Positions 42,312 to 51,091 of a stretch of DNA of 64,000 nt are shown one piece after another. Below the pieces are notes generated by a model. That model worked only from the letters and a program-made list of their open reading frames with translations. It searched no databases and was not told where the DNA came from. The stretch is from Leptodactylus fallax (Eukaryota; Chordata; Amphibia; Anura; Leptodactylidae). Positions within the stretch are counted from its first letter, which is position 1; each line of letters begins with the position of its first letter. The stretch spans positions 3,163,501 through 3,227,500 of the forward strand of contig CAMRHE010000166.1 of NCBI GenBank assembly GCA_947044405.1, given 5' to 3'. The position numbers and the translations under genes were made by a program.

Positions 42312-45311
42312 TCAGTTCTCTGTGTGTAATGATCTCCGCTTAGGTCGGTGTTGGTTGTACAGCCTAACCGCGGTGGGGAGGAAAGACTTCCGATAGCGCT
42401 CCTTCTTACACCTAGGGTGGAGCAGTCGGTCACTGACAGTACTGCTCAGCGCGATCACAGTCTCATGCATGGGATGGGACTTCTTCTTCTGCATGGAGCT
42501 CACCACAGACAGTATCCTTCTGTCACCCACCACCTGCACTGGGTCCAGTGGGCTCCCCAGGACAGAGCTGGCCCTTCTAATCAGCTTGTCAAGTTTATTT
42601 CTGTCCCTGGTTGATATACTGCTCCCCCAGCAGGCCACTCCAAAGAAGATGGCTGATGCCACTACCGAGTTGAAGAAAGTTCTAAGAAGTGCCCCCCGGA
42701 TTCCAAAGGCTCTCAGTTTCCTAAGCAGGTAGAGCCTGCTGTGGCCCTTCCTGTACAGGGCCTCCATATGATCTGCCCAGTCCAGCTTATTATTAAGGAG
42801 CAAACCCAGGTACTTATAGGTGTTCACAATCTCGATGCCCGTCCCCAGGATGTCCACTGGTTTAGGAGGGCATCTGCCTTTGCGGAAGTCCACCACCATC
42901 TCCTTGGTCTTCCCCGCGTTAATCTTCAGGTGGTTCCGGTGGCACCAGTCCACAAAATCCTGGTTCAGTTCTCTGTACTCCCTGTCATCATCATCTGTGA
43001 TGAGACCCACTATTGCAGAGTCGTCAGAATACTTCTGTAGGTAGCAGCTGGATGAGTTGCACCTAAAATCTGCAGTGTACAGTGTGAAGAGGAAAGGGGC
43101 GAGAACCATACCCTGAGGTGCCCCCGTATTACAGATCACGGTACCTGACACACAGTCTCGGGCTCTCATGTATTGAGGTCGATTTGTGAGGTAGTCTAGG
43201 ATCCAGTTGGAGAGGTGGTGGTCCACTCCAGCAAGGCCCAGCTTGTCCCTCAATAACCTGGGCTGTATGGTGTTAAAAGCACTGGAGAAGTCAAAGAACA
43301 TTATTCTCACTGTGTTCCCTGGTTTCTCCAGGTGAGACAGAGCCCTGTGCAGAAGATGGATGATGGCATCATCTACCCCAATGCCCGGCCGATAAGCAAA
43401 CTGGAGGGGGTCCATAGCGGGGCTCACTAGAGGGCGGAGATGTGTGAGAACCAATCTCTCCAAGATCTTCATCAGGTGGGATGTCAGTGCTACAGGTCTG
43501 TAGTCGTTGAGGTCCATAGGGTGGGGTTTCTTTGGAACTGGTACCACACAAGAAGATTTCCATAATTCAGGGACTATTTCCTGCCTCAGGCTCATATTAT
43601 ACATATATGTAATTATACCACACAGCTGGTCCCCGCAAGTCTTAATTAGCCTTGCACTGATGTCATCTGGCCCTGTGGCTATCCTCGCCTTGATCTTTTT
43701 CATCTCCTTCCTCACCTGGGCCCGTGTGAAGGTCAGACTGTGGCCAGATAAAGACGGATTTCTGGATTTACTGGTCTGTTGGGAAGTGGCCGCATGGGGA
43801 GAAGTCATTGTGGTGGGGGAAGCTGAAGGACATACTGGGGTGGGAGGAGCTGGTGTGTGATCAAATCTGTTGAAGAATAGGTTTAGTTCATTAAGCCAAT
43901 TAACATCTGCCTCAATCTGGCAGACAGACTGTTTATGACCCGAAATTGACTTAAGCCCCTCCCAGACCCCCCTTATGTCTTTTCTTTCCATTTGCTTTTC
44001 CATTTTTTCTTTATAACTGGCTTTTCCCTGCCTGATTTGATGCCTCAGCTCCTTTTGTACTTCCCTCAACCCCTCCTTATCTCTTGTCCTGAATGCCATC
44101 TTTTTCTCCTTAAGTAGTGTTTTTATATCAGAGTTAATCCATGGTTTGTTGTTGGAGAAGCACCTCACCACTTTTGTGGGTACTGTGTTGTCCACACAAA
44201 AATTAATGTAGTCTGTTATGCAGTGTGTGAGTCCTTCTATATCTTCTCCATAAGAATCCTGCAGCACTTCCCATGCGGTTGTGTCAAAACAATCCCTCAG
44301 AGCCTCATCACTCTCCTCGGACCATATCCTCACTGTGCGGGTGACAGCTGGTTCTCTACGTACAAGTGGCTTGTACACAGGTCGGAGATGTACTAGGTTG
44401 TGATCCGATCTCCCCAGGGGTGGTAGGGCTGATGAGTTATATGCCTCCCTCACGTTGGCAAAGAACAAGTCCAGTGTTTTGTTGTCTCTTGTGTGGCAGG
44501 TTACATACTGTGTGAAACTGGGCAGTGTGGATGATGGAGAGGCATGGTTGAAATCACCCGACAGAAGAAAGAGGGCCTGGGGATGTTTTAACTGTAACTG
44601 GCTCAGCGTGGCTTGTAGGACCTCGCAGGCAGTGTCAGCTTTCGCAGAGGGGGGGACATATGCAGCTATCACGATGACATGTGATAGTTCCCTTGGTAGG
44701 TAGAAAGGTCTCATGCTCACAGCTAATAGTTCAATGTCCTTACAGCAAGTTTGCTCCTTAATCACAATGTGCCTAGGATTACACCATCTATTATTCACAA
44801 ACATTGCCAGCCCTCCTCCTTTCCTCTTACCGCTCTCCCTTGTCCTGTCTGCCCGAAGGAGTTTAAAACCATCCAAGGAGACCAGAGGGTCAGGAGTAAC
44901 TTCAGTGAGCCAAGTCTCTGTAAGTAGCATCATGCTGCACGCCCGAAACTCCTGATGATGCCTGGTGAGAGCTGTTAGTTCATCCATCTTGTTTGCAAGA
45001 GATCTCACATTGCCCATGATGATGGAGGGAACAGCTGGTCGGTAACGCCTCTTTTTAATCCTCTGAAGAGTTCCTGCTCTGCATCCCCTCACCCGCTTTT
45101 TCTTTCTCCAAATCTCACGGGGGATGTGTGACCAGATGGTATGCCATCCTGCTGTGTCTCTGAGCTGCAGAATTTCCTCTCTTGTATAGACAAAGGAATT
45201 GTCTGCATACACAAAAGATCCCATTTTCAAGCAGAACAAAAGACAGCTAAAAAACAAAAAAAAAAGTATCACAAGGGTCCAAGTCTTTGTGTGTGTTTCT
45301 TCATAGTGCAA
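42312..45311 (-). CDS. LINE endonuclease-reverse transcriptase, intact 999-codon ORF
   Basis: This multidomain retrotransposition protein nicks target DNA and copies the LINE RNA there. The APE endonuclease spans about residues 95-310: IIMGNVRSLANKMDE, LLTETWLTE (Glu), LSGDFNHASP (251-255), CHTRDNKTLDL and LGRSDHNLV (His about 304). A Lys/Glu-rich linker (about 400-450) may be helical. The RT spans about 540-850: NDYRPVALTSHLMKILER, LQFAYRPGIGVDDA, MFFDFSSAFNTI (first Asp), NTGAPQGMVLAPFLFTLY and KYSDDSAIVGL (YSDD 761-764, replacing YADD but keeping both Asp). A C-terminal domain follows to 999. No stop or frameshift is seen. The start could also be Met 30 (MGSFVYADN, 45,222), since residues 1-29 are hydrophobic and unmatched. 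Mobility is untested. Confidence 0.93.
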   Translation of the reverse strand: MHYEETHTKTWTLVILFFLFFSCLLFCLKMGSFVYADNSFVYTREEILQLRDTAGWHTIWSHIPREIWRKKKRVRGCRAGTLQRIKKRRYRPAVPSIIMGNVRSLANKMDELTALTRHHQEFRACSMMLLTETWLTEVTPDPLVSLDGFKLLRADRTRESGKRKGGGLAMFVNNRWCNPRHIVIKEQTCCKDIELLAVSMRPFYLPRELSHVIVIAAYVPPSAKADTACEVLQATLSQLQLKHPQALFLLSGDFNHASPSSTLPSFTQYVTCHTRDNKTLDLFFANVREAYNSSALPPLGRSDHNLVHLRPVYKPLVRREPAVTRTVRIWSEESDEALRDCFDTTAWEVLQDSYGEDIEGLTHCITDYINFCVDNTVPTKVVRCFSNNKPWINSDIKTLLKEKKMAFRTRDKEGLREVQKELRHQIRQGKASYKEKMEKQMERKDIRGVWEGLKSISGHKQSVCQIEADVNWLNELNLFFNRFDHTPAPPTPVCPSASPTTMTSPHAATSQQTSKSRNPSLSGHSLTFTRAQVRKEMKKIKARIATGPDDISARLIKTCGDQLCGIITYMYNMSLRQEIVPELWKSSCVVPVPKKPHPMDLNDYRPVALTSHLMKILERLVLTHLRPLVSPAMDPLQFAYRPGIGVDDAIIHLLHRALSHLEKPGNTVRIMFFDFSSAFNTIQPRLLRDKLGLAGVDHHLSNWILDYLTNRPQYMRARDCVSGTVICNTGAPQGMVLAPFLFTLYTADFRCNSSSCYLQKYSDDSAIVGLITDDDDREYRELNQDFVDWCHRNHLKINAGKTKEMVVDFRKGRCPPKPVDILGTGIEIVNTYKYLGLLLNNKLDWADHMEALYRKGHSRLYLLRKLRAFGIRGALLRTFFNSVVASAIFFGVACWGSSISTRDRNKLDKLIRRASSVLGSPLDPVQVVGDRRILSVVSSMQKKKSHPMHETVIALSSTVSDRLLHPRCKKERYRKSFLPTAVRLYNQHRPKRRSLHTEN

Positions 45312-46084
45312 AAGTCCTTAAGTAGAGAGGTACAAAACGAGTCATAGAAAGAAAAATAAGATAGAGAGTCTCAGAGCTGCTGTAGCTGGCAGCCACTCCA
45401 GCGGCGCCATCTATATTTACACAAATGTTTAACTTTTAATTATCTACAAATGTAGATATGATTATGTTCATGGGCAGGGGCGTAACTATCGGGGTAGCAG
45501 CGGTAGCGACTGCCACAGGGCCCGGGACATTATGGGGCCCTGCGGGCCCCCGATGCTTTTTTTTTTTTTTTTTTAAATAGGCCCTTACCTGCTGGAGTAA
45601 CCAAAGCAGGTAACGGGCCCTATATACTTACCGTTCCCGGGGTCCTGCTCACGGCCGCCTGCACTTCCAATTCTGCGGAGGCGGCTCTGAGCAGGAGCGG
45701 GGATCGGTATGTGAGGCTGTGGCTGAACACCACAATCTCTGCTATCATTATACTCCGGGGTCTTTGAAAAGACCCCAGAGTATAATAATCGGAGGCCCAG
45801 AGTTGGTGAGGGAACATAAAAAACAATGTACTTACCTCTCCTTCGGGCCTGTTTGGTGACGTCCCAGACGTCAGCAGACGTCATTTTGCGTCGCGACGCG
45901 GACCCGCGTCACGTGACGCCGGCCTGGTCCAACATTGAGAAGGCCGAAGTAGTGCACAGGCATGCACCGGAGCGAGGAAAAGGTAAGCAACGTTGTTTTT
46001 TTTTGTTTGTATCCTCCCCTGGGTCTCCGATCATTATACTCTGGGGTCTGAAAAGACCCCAGAGTATAATAATTGTTCATGGGT

Positions 46085-46540
46085 GGTCCACAATGGGACA
46101 TATAATAGTGTGTGCAGGGGCCACTATGGGGCAAAATACTCAGTGCAGGGGCCACTATGGGGAATAATACTGTGTGCAGGGGCCACTATGGGGCATGATA
46201 CTGTGTGCAGGGGCCACTATGGGGCATGATACTGTGTGCAGGGGCCACTATGGGGCATGATACTGTGTGCAGGGGCCACTATGGGGCATGATACTGTGTG
46301 CAGGGGCCACTATGGGGCATGATACTGTGTGCAGGGGCCACTATGGGACATGATACTGTGTGCAGGGGCCACTATGTGACATGATACTGTGTGCAGGGGC
46401 CACTATGGGGCATGATACTGTGTGCAGGGGCCACTATGGGACATGATACTGTGTTCAGAGGCCACTATGGAACATGATACTGTGTGCAGGGGCCACTATG
46501 GGGCATGATACTGTGTGCAGGAGCCACTATGACACATAAT
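46085..46540 (+). repeat. 31-bp minisatellite, about 14 units
   Basis: The unit reads GGGGCCACTATGGGGCATGA followed by TACTGTGTGCA. Many units are identical and a few variants have GGGACATG or TGTGACATG. Homologous arrays lie at 48,826 (33 bp) and 59,265 (31 bp). Confidence 0.95.
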
Positions 46541-46554
46541 AGTGTGCGCAGGAA

Positions 46555-46645
46555 TGCGTTTTTTTTGGGGGGGGGGGGGGGTTGGAGGGGGGCGGTCCGG
46601 GGGGCGGGGCGATTGGGAGCAGTGGTTCGGGGGGGGGGGGGCCCA
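46555..46645 (+). repeat. G-rich tract with quadruplex potential
   Basis: T-run, a run of about 14 G, then GGAGGGGGGCGGTCC, GGGGCGGGGCG and another run of about 14 G. Multiple G-runs on one strand could fold as a quadruplex. No gene. Confidence 0.85.
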
Positions 46646-46713
46646 TGTGAAATGTTCACCTTGGGGCCCAGCCATTCCTAGTTACGCCACTGTTCATGGG
46701 AATACCCCTTTAA

Positions 46714-47038
46714 GTATAAGTCATATAGTATGCTGCTAGAAAACCCCTTGGAAAAGCAGCCTTTTCTGGTTGAGAGATTAATAGGCAAATTAATGTTAGA
46801 ATTCAATAGACATAGGACAGGTTCATAGACAGTGACTGGGGAATCTGTGTTTCTTCTGCTAGCAACATACAGCAGTGTGCTATCCAGGTTTTTCCTGGAT
46901 AGCACAATGACTCATTCATTTCTTGTTGACCTATGCACATGACTGTGCATTACACGGATCCGAGTGCATATTATCTTTATAGAGGGACCAATCACAATCA
47001 ATCATATGACAGGAGGCTGGGTTTAGCAGCTGTGCCGG
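46714..47038. other. No gene seen
   Basis: Anonymous sequence between two transposon nests. It contains a small inverted pair around CCAGGTTTTTCCTGG at about 46,885-46,899. Confidence 0.5.
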
Positions 47039-47109
47039 CTCCAATCCAGTGTCGGACTGGGATGTCTAGGGCCCACCAGTGGAATTGTTTTTAGGGGCCC
47101 ACCATCAGG

Positions 47110-47406
47110 ACCCCTGCAGATCAGCGGTACCGAGACAGGGCGGCTAAAGGTAATAACATGCCGGGAGCCATGCTGCTCACCCACTATACCATGTGCACCA
47201 CTGCACTACCTAAACCTACTGCTACACCTTGTATGGCAAGTGAACAGCGTGGCTCCAAGAATTTGTACCTTTACCTGTAGCCACACTGTCCTGGAAAAGC
47301 TGATCTGCAGAGGTCCTGGCTGTTGTATCATCGCAGATGTAATATTGGTGGCCTATCCTAAGGACAGGCAGGCCATCAATATTAGAAAGATGGATAAATC
47401 CTTTAA
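47110..47406. mobile_element. TTAA-type MITE half inside the hAT
   Basis: The right end GATAAATCCTTTAA and the arm TGGTGGCCTATCCTAAGGAC match the MITE at 37,184-37,493. The left terminus is merged with hAT sequence and not resolved. Confidence 0.55.
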
Positions 47407-47765
47407 AGAGGTTGTCCAGGAATTGGAGCAAACCATGTAGCTGGCGGGAGGTGTAAAGTAAAAAATAAGTAAATTAAAAAGCATACTACTTTGTCCCCGG
47501 CGCTCCGTTGTCCACTGTCAGTGTCCATTCAGTCTCGTGCCAGCGACTCCTTGCTGGGAGTCCTGCACCTCATGTGATCGCTAAGACCAATTAGGTACAG
47601 GATTTCCAGAAATGAGGCGCTGCCATGAGACCGAACAGACACAGGCAGGGGACAACGGGGTGCTGGGGACAGGTGAGTATGCTTTTTTTTTAAAATTTTA
47701 TTATTTTTACACCTCCCTGGCGGCCGACACAGTGATCGCTCCAGTTTATGGACAACCTCTTTTAA
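47403..47765. mobile_element. TTAA-type MITE inside the hAT
   Basis: TTAA at 47,403 and 47,762. The ends are AGAGGTTGTCCAGGAATTGG and TATGGACAACCTCTTTTAA. The copy includes ACAGGTGAGTAT (47,669-47,680), like the 12.8-kb relative. It shares its left TTAA with the preceding MITE. Confidence 0.75.
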
Positions 47766-47936
47766 GGGGTTGTCTGGGCCAAATTTCTATGGTCACGTCA
47801 CTGGTCCCCCCACATAGTGGCCTCCTCACTGGTCCCCCATACTGTAGGGGTTACAGTGATTGGGTCATTATATTGTGTGGGAGCAGTGATGGGGGCTAAC
47901 ATCCTGTGGGGGGGACATTAAACTGTGTGATGCATA

Positions 47937-48355
47937 TTAAAGGGGTTGTCCAGGGTTAATCTTTTTTATGGCCTATGCTCAGGATAGGCCATAAATACCT
48001 GATCGGTAGGGGGCTGACACATGGCCCCATCAGCTGTTCGGAGCCACTTCCGGAGCCCGTTCTGTACACAACACAGGGCCGGAAGCAGAAAGCTCCATCT
48101 GCTGTATAGCAGCCCGGCGCCTTCACTGCAGCTCAGCTCCTACTGACTTCAATAAGTGCTGAGATACAGTGAAGGTGCCCGGCTAATACATAGTGGACAG
48201 AGCTTTCTGCTTCTGGCCCTGTATTGTGTACAGGACGGGCATCAGAAGTGGCTCCGTACAGCTGATCGGTCCGGGGTCAGCCCCCTACAGATCAGGTATC
48301 TATGGCCTATCCTGAGGATAAACCATAACAAATTATGCCTGGACAATCCCTTTAA
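47937..48355. mobile_element. TTAA-flanked palindromic MITE, well preserved
   Basis: TTAA is at 47,937-47,940 and 48,352-48,355. AGGGGTTGTCCAGGGTTAAT pairs with CCTGGACAATCCCT. The inner arms TGGCCTATGCTCAGGATAGG, CAGCTGTTCGGAGCC and CGGAAGCAGAAAGCTC have close inverted mates. Nearly the whole 419 bp is one palindrome. Confidence 0.9.
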
Positions 48356-48389
48356 TATACCCCCCAGGGCCCCCCTAATGTGCCACACT

Positions 48390-48797
48390 TTAAAGAGGTT
48401 GTCCAGTATAATTTTTTTTCTTTTTTATAATTAGTCCGGGGGAGGTGAATCCCCCCTACCCCCCCCACCAAAAAAAAAATACATACTAAACATACTTACC
48501 TGTACCCGGTGTCCTCTCAGCACGGTCCGGTCTTGCAGCTCCGCTGTCTTCTTTTGCCAGAAGTCCTCACTGGCTGTGACGTGCCAGGTCCCTTCCCTTA
48601 GGCCGCTGATTGGCCTCAGGGGTCACGTGACATCACAGGTAGTCATGTGCAGGGGGAACTTCAGCTGGAAGAAAACAACAGAACTGCAGGACTGAACTGC
48701 GCTGGGAGACACTGGGGACAGGAGAGAAAGTTTGGGTTTTTTTTTTTTTTTGGTTTTACTTTTTTTCACCTGCCCCGGCGTAATAAAAAAAAAAAAA
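48390..48797. mobile_element. TTAA-type MITE, right end lost
   Basis: It starts TTAAAGAGGTTGTCCAGTAT. The interior matches 12,127-12,429 (GGCTGTGACGTGCCAGG, GATTGGCCTCAGG, GAACTGCGCTGGGAG). The right end after CCTGCCCCGGCGTAAT is replaced by an A-run and the minisatellite. Confidence 0.65.
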
Positions 48798-48825
48798 TGA
48801 AGGAGCCACTGTATGGAGTATAAGC

Positions 48826-49112
48826 TCCACAGTGGCCCCCACGCAGTATTATAGCTCCACAATGGCCCCCACCCAGTATTATATACTCCCCACAGTGGCC
48901 CCCACCCAGTATTATAAGCTCCACAGTGTCCCCCACCCAGTAGTATATACTCCCCACAGTGGCCCCCACCCAGTATTATATACTCCCCACAGTGGCCCCC
49001 ACCCAGTATTATATACTCCCCACAGTGGTCCCCACCCAGTATTATATACTCCCCACAGTGGCCCCCACCCAGTATTATATACTCCCCACAGTGGCCCCCA
49101 CCCAGTATTATA
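48826..49112 (-). repeat. 33-bp minisatellite, about nine units
   Basis: The plus-strand unit is CAGTATTATATACTCCCC followed by ACAGTGGCCCCCACC. On the minus strand it aligns with the 31-bp units at 46.1 and 59.3 kb. The long plus-strand frame (48,832-49,461) is only the translation of this array. Confidence 0.93.
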
Positions 49113-49145
49113 TGCGCCCAATAGCCCCCTCCGCTTCAGTGCTAT

Positions 49146-49490
49146 TACTATACTCTGGGGTCTCCTCAGACCCCAGAGTATACTAATTGGAGGCCTAGGG
49201 GAAGTGATTAAAAATAACAAACATTCATACTCACCTTGCCTTACCTTTCCTTGGCATCCTCGCTCCATCCTGTCGTCTTCAGCGTCTTCAGGACCTTTTC
49301 CGACGTCGCTGCTGAGGCCTGTGATTGGGCCTCAGCGGTCACGTGGGGGCGCACTGACGTCATTACGCGGCCACGCCCCATGTGACCGCCTGGGCCTAAT
49401 CACAGGCCTCAGTCACATGACGGAGGAGTGCCGGAGAGAACGCTGTGCCCAGGAGAGGTGAGAATATGTGTTTATTATTTTCAGTCACCT
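49146..49490. repeat. hAT inner module with palindrome
   Basis: Begins with TATACTCTGGGGTCT / AGACCCCAGAGTATA (49,149-49,182), then GGAGGCCTAGGGGAAGTGA, CATACTCACCTTGCCTTACC and a region with AGGCCTGTGATTGGGCCTCA. Parallel modules lie at 22.2, 36.0, 38.9, 40.3, 45.8 and 46.0 kb. Confidence 0.75.
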
Positions 49491-50139
49491 CCCCTGGGTA
49501 CCCTGCCATCTATTGGAAAGGGGCCTGCAATATGCCCTGGCCCCTTTCCAATAACAGTATGTATAGCGGTCGGGGAACCAGAGCTTCCATGACCACTATC
49601 ATAGTGGTCCGGGGCCCCGGCCATCTCCAGCTGGCCACGGGCCCCATACCCCGCCGAGCCCGGTCGTTACACCACTGGTCAGGGGCCCGATCGGGATGGT
49701 CAGGATCCCGATCGGGCCCCCATGACATGACGACTAATAGTCGGGGCTCGGGGCCCACCGGTGGATTCAGTCCGACCCTGCTCCAATCCTATTATATGTG
49801 CCAGAGAGAGGATCAGAGCCAGTTCATACCAAGTTACCTGCTACTCAATGAACAAAAAAATAAAGACTTTAACCCCTTCCCGCCCCAAATGTCCCTACAG
49901 TGCCCCCCTCCTTGCCTGCATCATCTCTGATTGCCCCCTCCCCAGATTGCTATTCCCTGTCAGTTTATGACTGGCCCAGAATGTCACATTTACAGTGTAC
50001 TGTACATTACATCACACCACACTTATTTTTATATAAAAATATTAAGCTAAAATAAAAAATATAAAAAAAGGAAAAAAATCTGAAGGGTTATGTGTGGATT
50101 AGCGTTCAGTTAGTGCTAATTGTGGATTGCTGTTACACT

Positions 50140-50250
50140 AGACCAGGGTTAGGCAACCTTCGGCACTCCAGATGTTGTAAAACTACAACTCCCAGCATGC
50201 ATACTTGCTTTGCTGTTCTTGGAGCTCCCATGGAAGTGGGACATGTTTTT
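50140..50250. repeat. Short dispersed repeat (AACTACAACTCCCAGCATGC)
   Basis: GGTTAGGCAACCTTCGGCAC, then AACTACAACTCCCAGCATGC, is a word I associate with a common amphibian interspersed repeat. It ends in a T-then-G tract (50,229-50,249). Only one copy is in the window. Confidence 0.5.
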
Positions 50251-50404
50251 TTTTGGGGGGGGGGGGGGGTAATAAAAATAAAAAAGATTAAAAAAAAAAA
50301 TCATTAAAAATAGTTTATAGTATTACTAAAAAATGTACTAAACTATCAAAAAAAGTTTGTAAAATGTAAATGACTGTAAAAATTAATGTAAAATCTTTCA
50401 CCAA

Positions 50405-51091
50405 TGTTATAATACAGAAGAGCCATTTGCCATTTTATGGTCAGATGGCGACTCTGACAGTGGTTCAGAGGTTCAGTTTTTGCTGTTCTCTTCTTCTTCT
50501 AGTGAGTCTTCTGTAGATGAGCCTTGCTGTAGGCACACTAAGGCTAGTGCTGAAGCACTGCCTAGTGAAAATGATGGCCGCTGGATACCTGCCATTACAT
50601 TTCTGCCCCTATTGCCTGAATTCATAGCCACTGTTGGTATCCAAGTGGACACGGCTGAATTTATAGAAATCGATTTCTTGCAATTATTTTTCTCAGATGA
50701 ATTAATTTCCAACGTGGTCGAACAGACCAATTTATATGCCGAGCAATTCATTGCCGCAAATCCCAGTTCCTCCTTTGCGAAGCCATGTACTGTGTGTGGT
50801 TACCTACCAGTCCAGACAAAATAAAAAAAAAAAAAATCTGGGCCCTGTTGCTCAATATAAGTATAATAAAAAAAAACCTACAGTTCAGTCCTATTGGAGC
50901 AATGATATTTTGTATTCCACTATCATGTCCAGAATATGTTTCAAACATTACTCAAATTTTTACACATCAGCAATAACACCCTTTGCCCACCCCCCAATAG
51001 TCCCAACTATGACCGTCTACACAAGCTTTGTCCTATTATTTTCCACTATAATTTCAAATTTGGCCAGATGTACGCTGGTGTCTGGTCCATT
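50405..51091 (+). pseudogene. piggyBac transposase, N-terminal part
   Basis: It reads an acidic, Ser-rich N-terminus (WSDGDSDSGSE, SSSSESSVDEP) and then FFSDELISNVVEQTNLYAEQ, a hallmark of piggyBac (PGBD4-like) transposases. After a frameshift near 50,830 come KKPTVQSYWSNDILYST, MSRICFKHYSNF and KFGQMYAGVWSI. Intact relatives continue with a DESL block holding the first catalytic Asp. That block is not seen, because a TTAA element occupies the site. Stops and frame changes show it is dead. The start codon is not identifiable. Confidence 0.82.

Larger units (their letters stand above)
42089..45412 (-). mobile_element. Full-length CR1/L2-group LINE (about 3.3 kb)
   Basis: The 5' end on the minus strand is ATGGCGCCGCTGGAGTGGCT (about 45,412), followed by about 100 bp of leader, one ORF, a 3' UTR of about 200 bp (GAATTTCCCCATTGTGGGAC) and a TAA-repeat tail (42,091-42,128). 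The single-ORF, APE-plus-RT layout and tail fit the CR1/L2/Rex1 assemblage; I cannot decide the clade. No ORF1 is present. A deleted sister copy is at 20.0-21.0 kb. Confidence 0.9.
45475..46692. mobile_element. Non-autonomous hAT element with internal minisatellite
   Basis: TTCATGGG lies on both sides (45,467-45,474 and 46,693-46,700). The ends CAGGGGCGTAACTA and TAGTTACGCCACTG are inverted. The interior has two copies of a TATACTCTGGGGTCT palindrome (45,747-45,789 and 46,033-46,073) in mirror arrangement, a 31-bp minisatellite and a G-rich tract. There is no transposase. Confidence 0.93.
41659..46713. mobile_element. Composite: TTAA MITE holding a LINE and a hAT
   Basis: TTAA at 41,659-41,662 then AGGGGTATTCCCACGAACAT; on the right, TTCATGGGAATACCCCTTTAA ends at 46,713. 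The second arm, AAATGTTTAACTTTTAATTA (45,423) to GATTATGTTCATGGG, is the inverse of 41,672-41,724. Removing the LINE (about 42,089-45,412) and the hAT (45,475-46,692) leaves a MITE of about 500 bp. Confidence 0.88.
47047..49780. mobile_element. hAT element packed with nested MITEs
   Basis: CTCCAATC flanks both ends (47,039-47,046 and 49,781-49,788). The ends are CAGTGTCGGACTG and CAGTCCGACCCTG, inverted. The next inner block GGGCCCACCAGTGG also pairs with CCACCGGTGGGCCCC-type sequence. At least four MITEs, a 33-bp minisatellite and a TATACTCTGGGGTCT palindrome (49,146-49,185) lie inside. A second hAT-type end, GGTCGTTACACCACTG (49,662-49,677), suggests another nested element whose partner I could not find. 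Confidence 0.9.

Noticed and set aside
42348..44955. Several plus-strand frames of 74-117 codons
   Set aside because: They are antisense shadows of the intact LINE ORF on the minus strand.
46085..46540. Regular 31-bp periodicity resembling a CRISPR array
   Set aside because: The units are contiguous with no unique spacers, the genome is eukaryotic, and the array lies inside a hAT. It is a minisatellite.
48832..49461. A 209-codon frame that could be called a repeat protein
   Set aside because: It is the translation of the 33-bp minisatellite plus hAT sequence. The period is a multiple of three, so open frames arise on both strands automatically.
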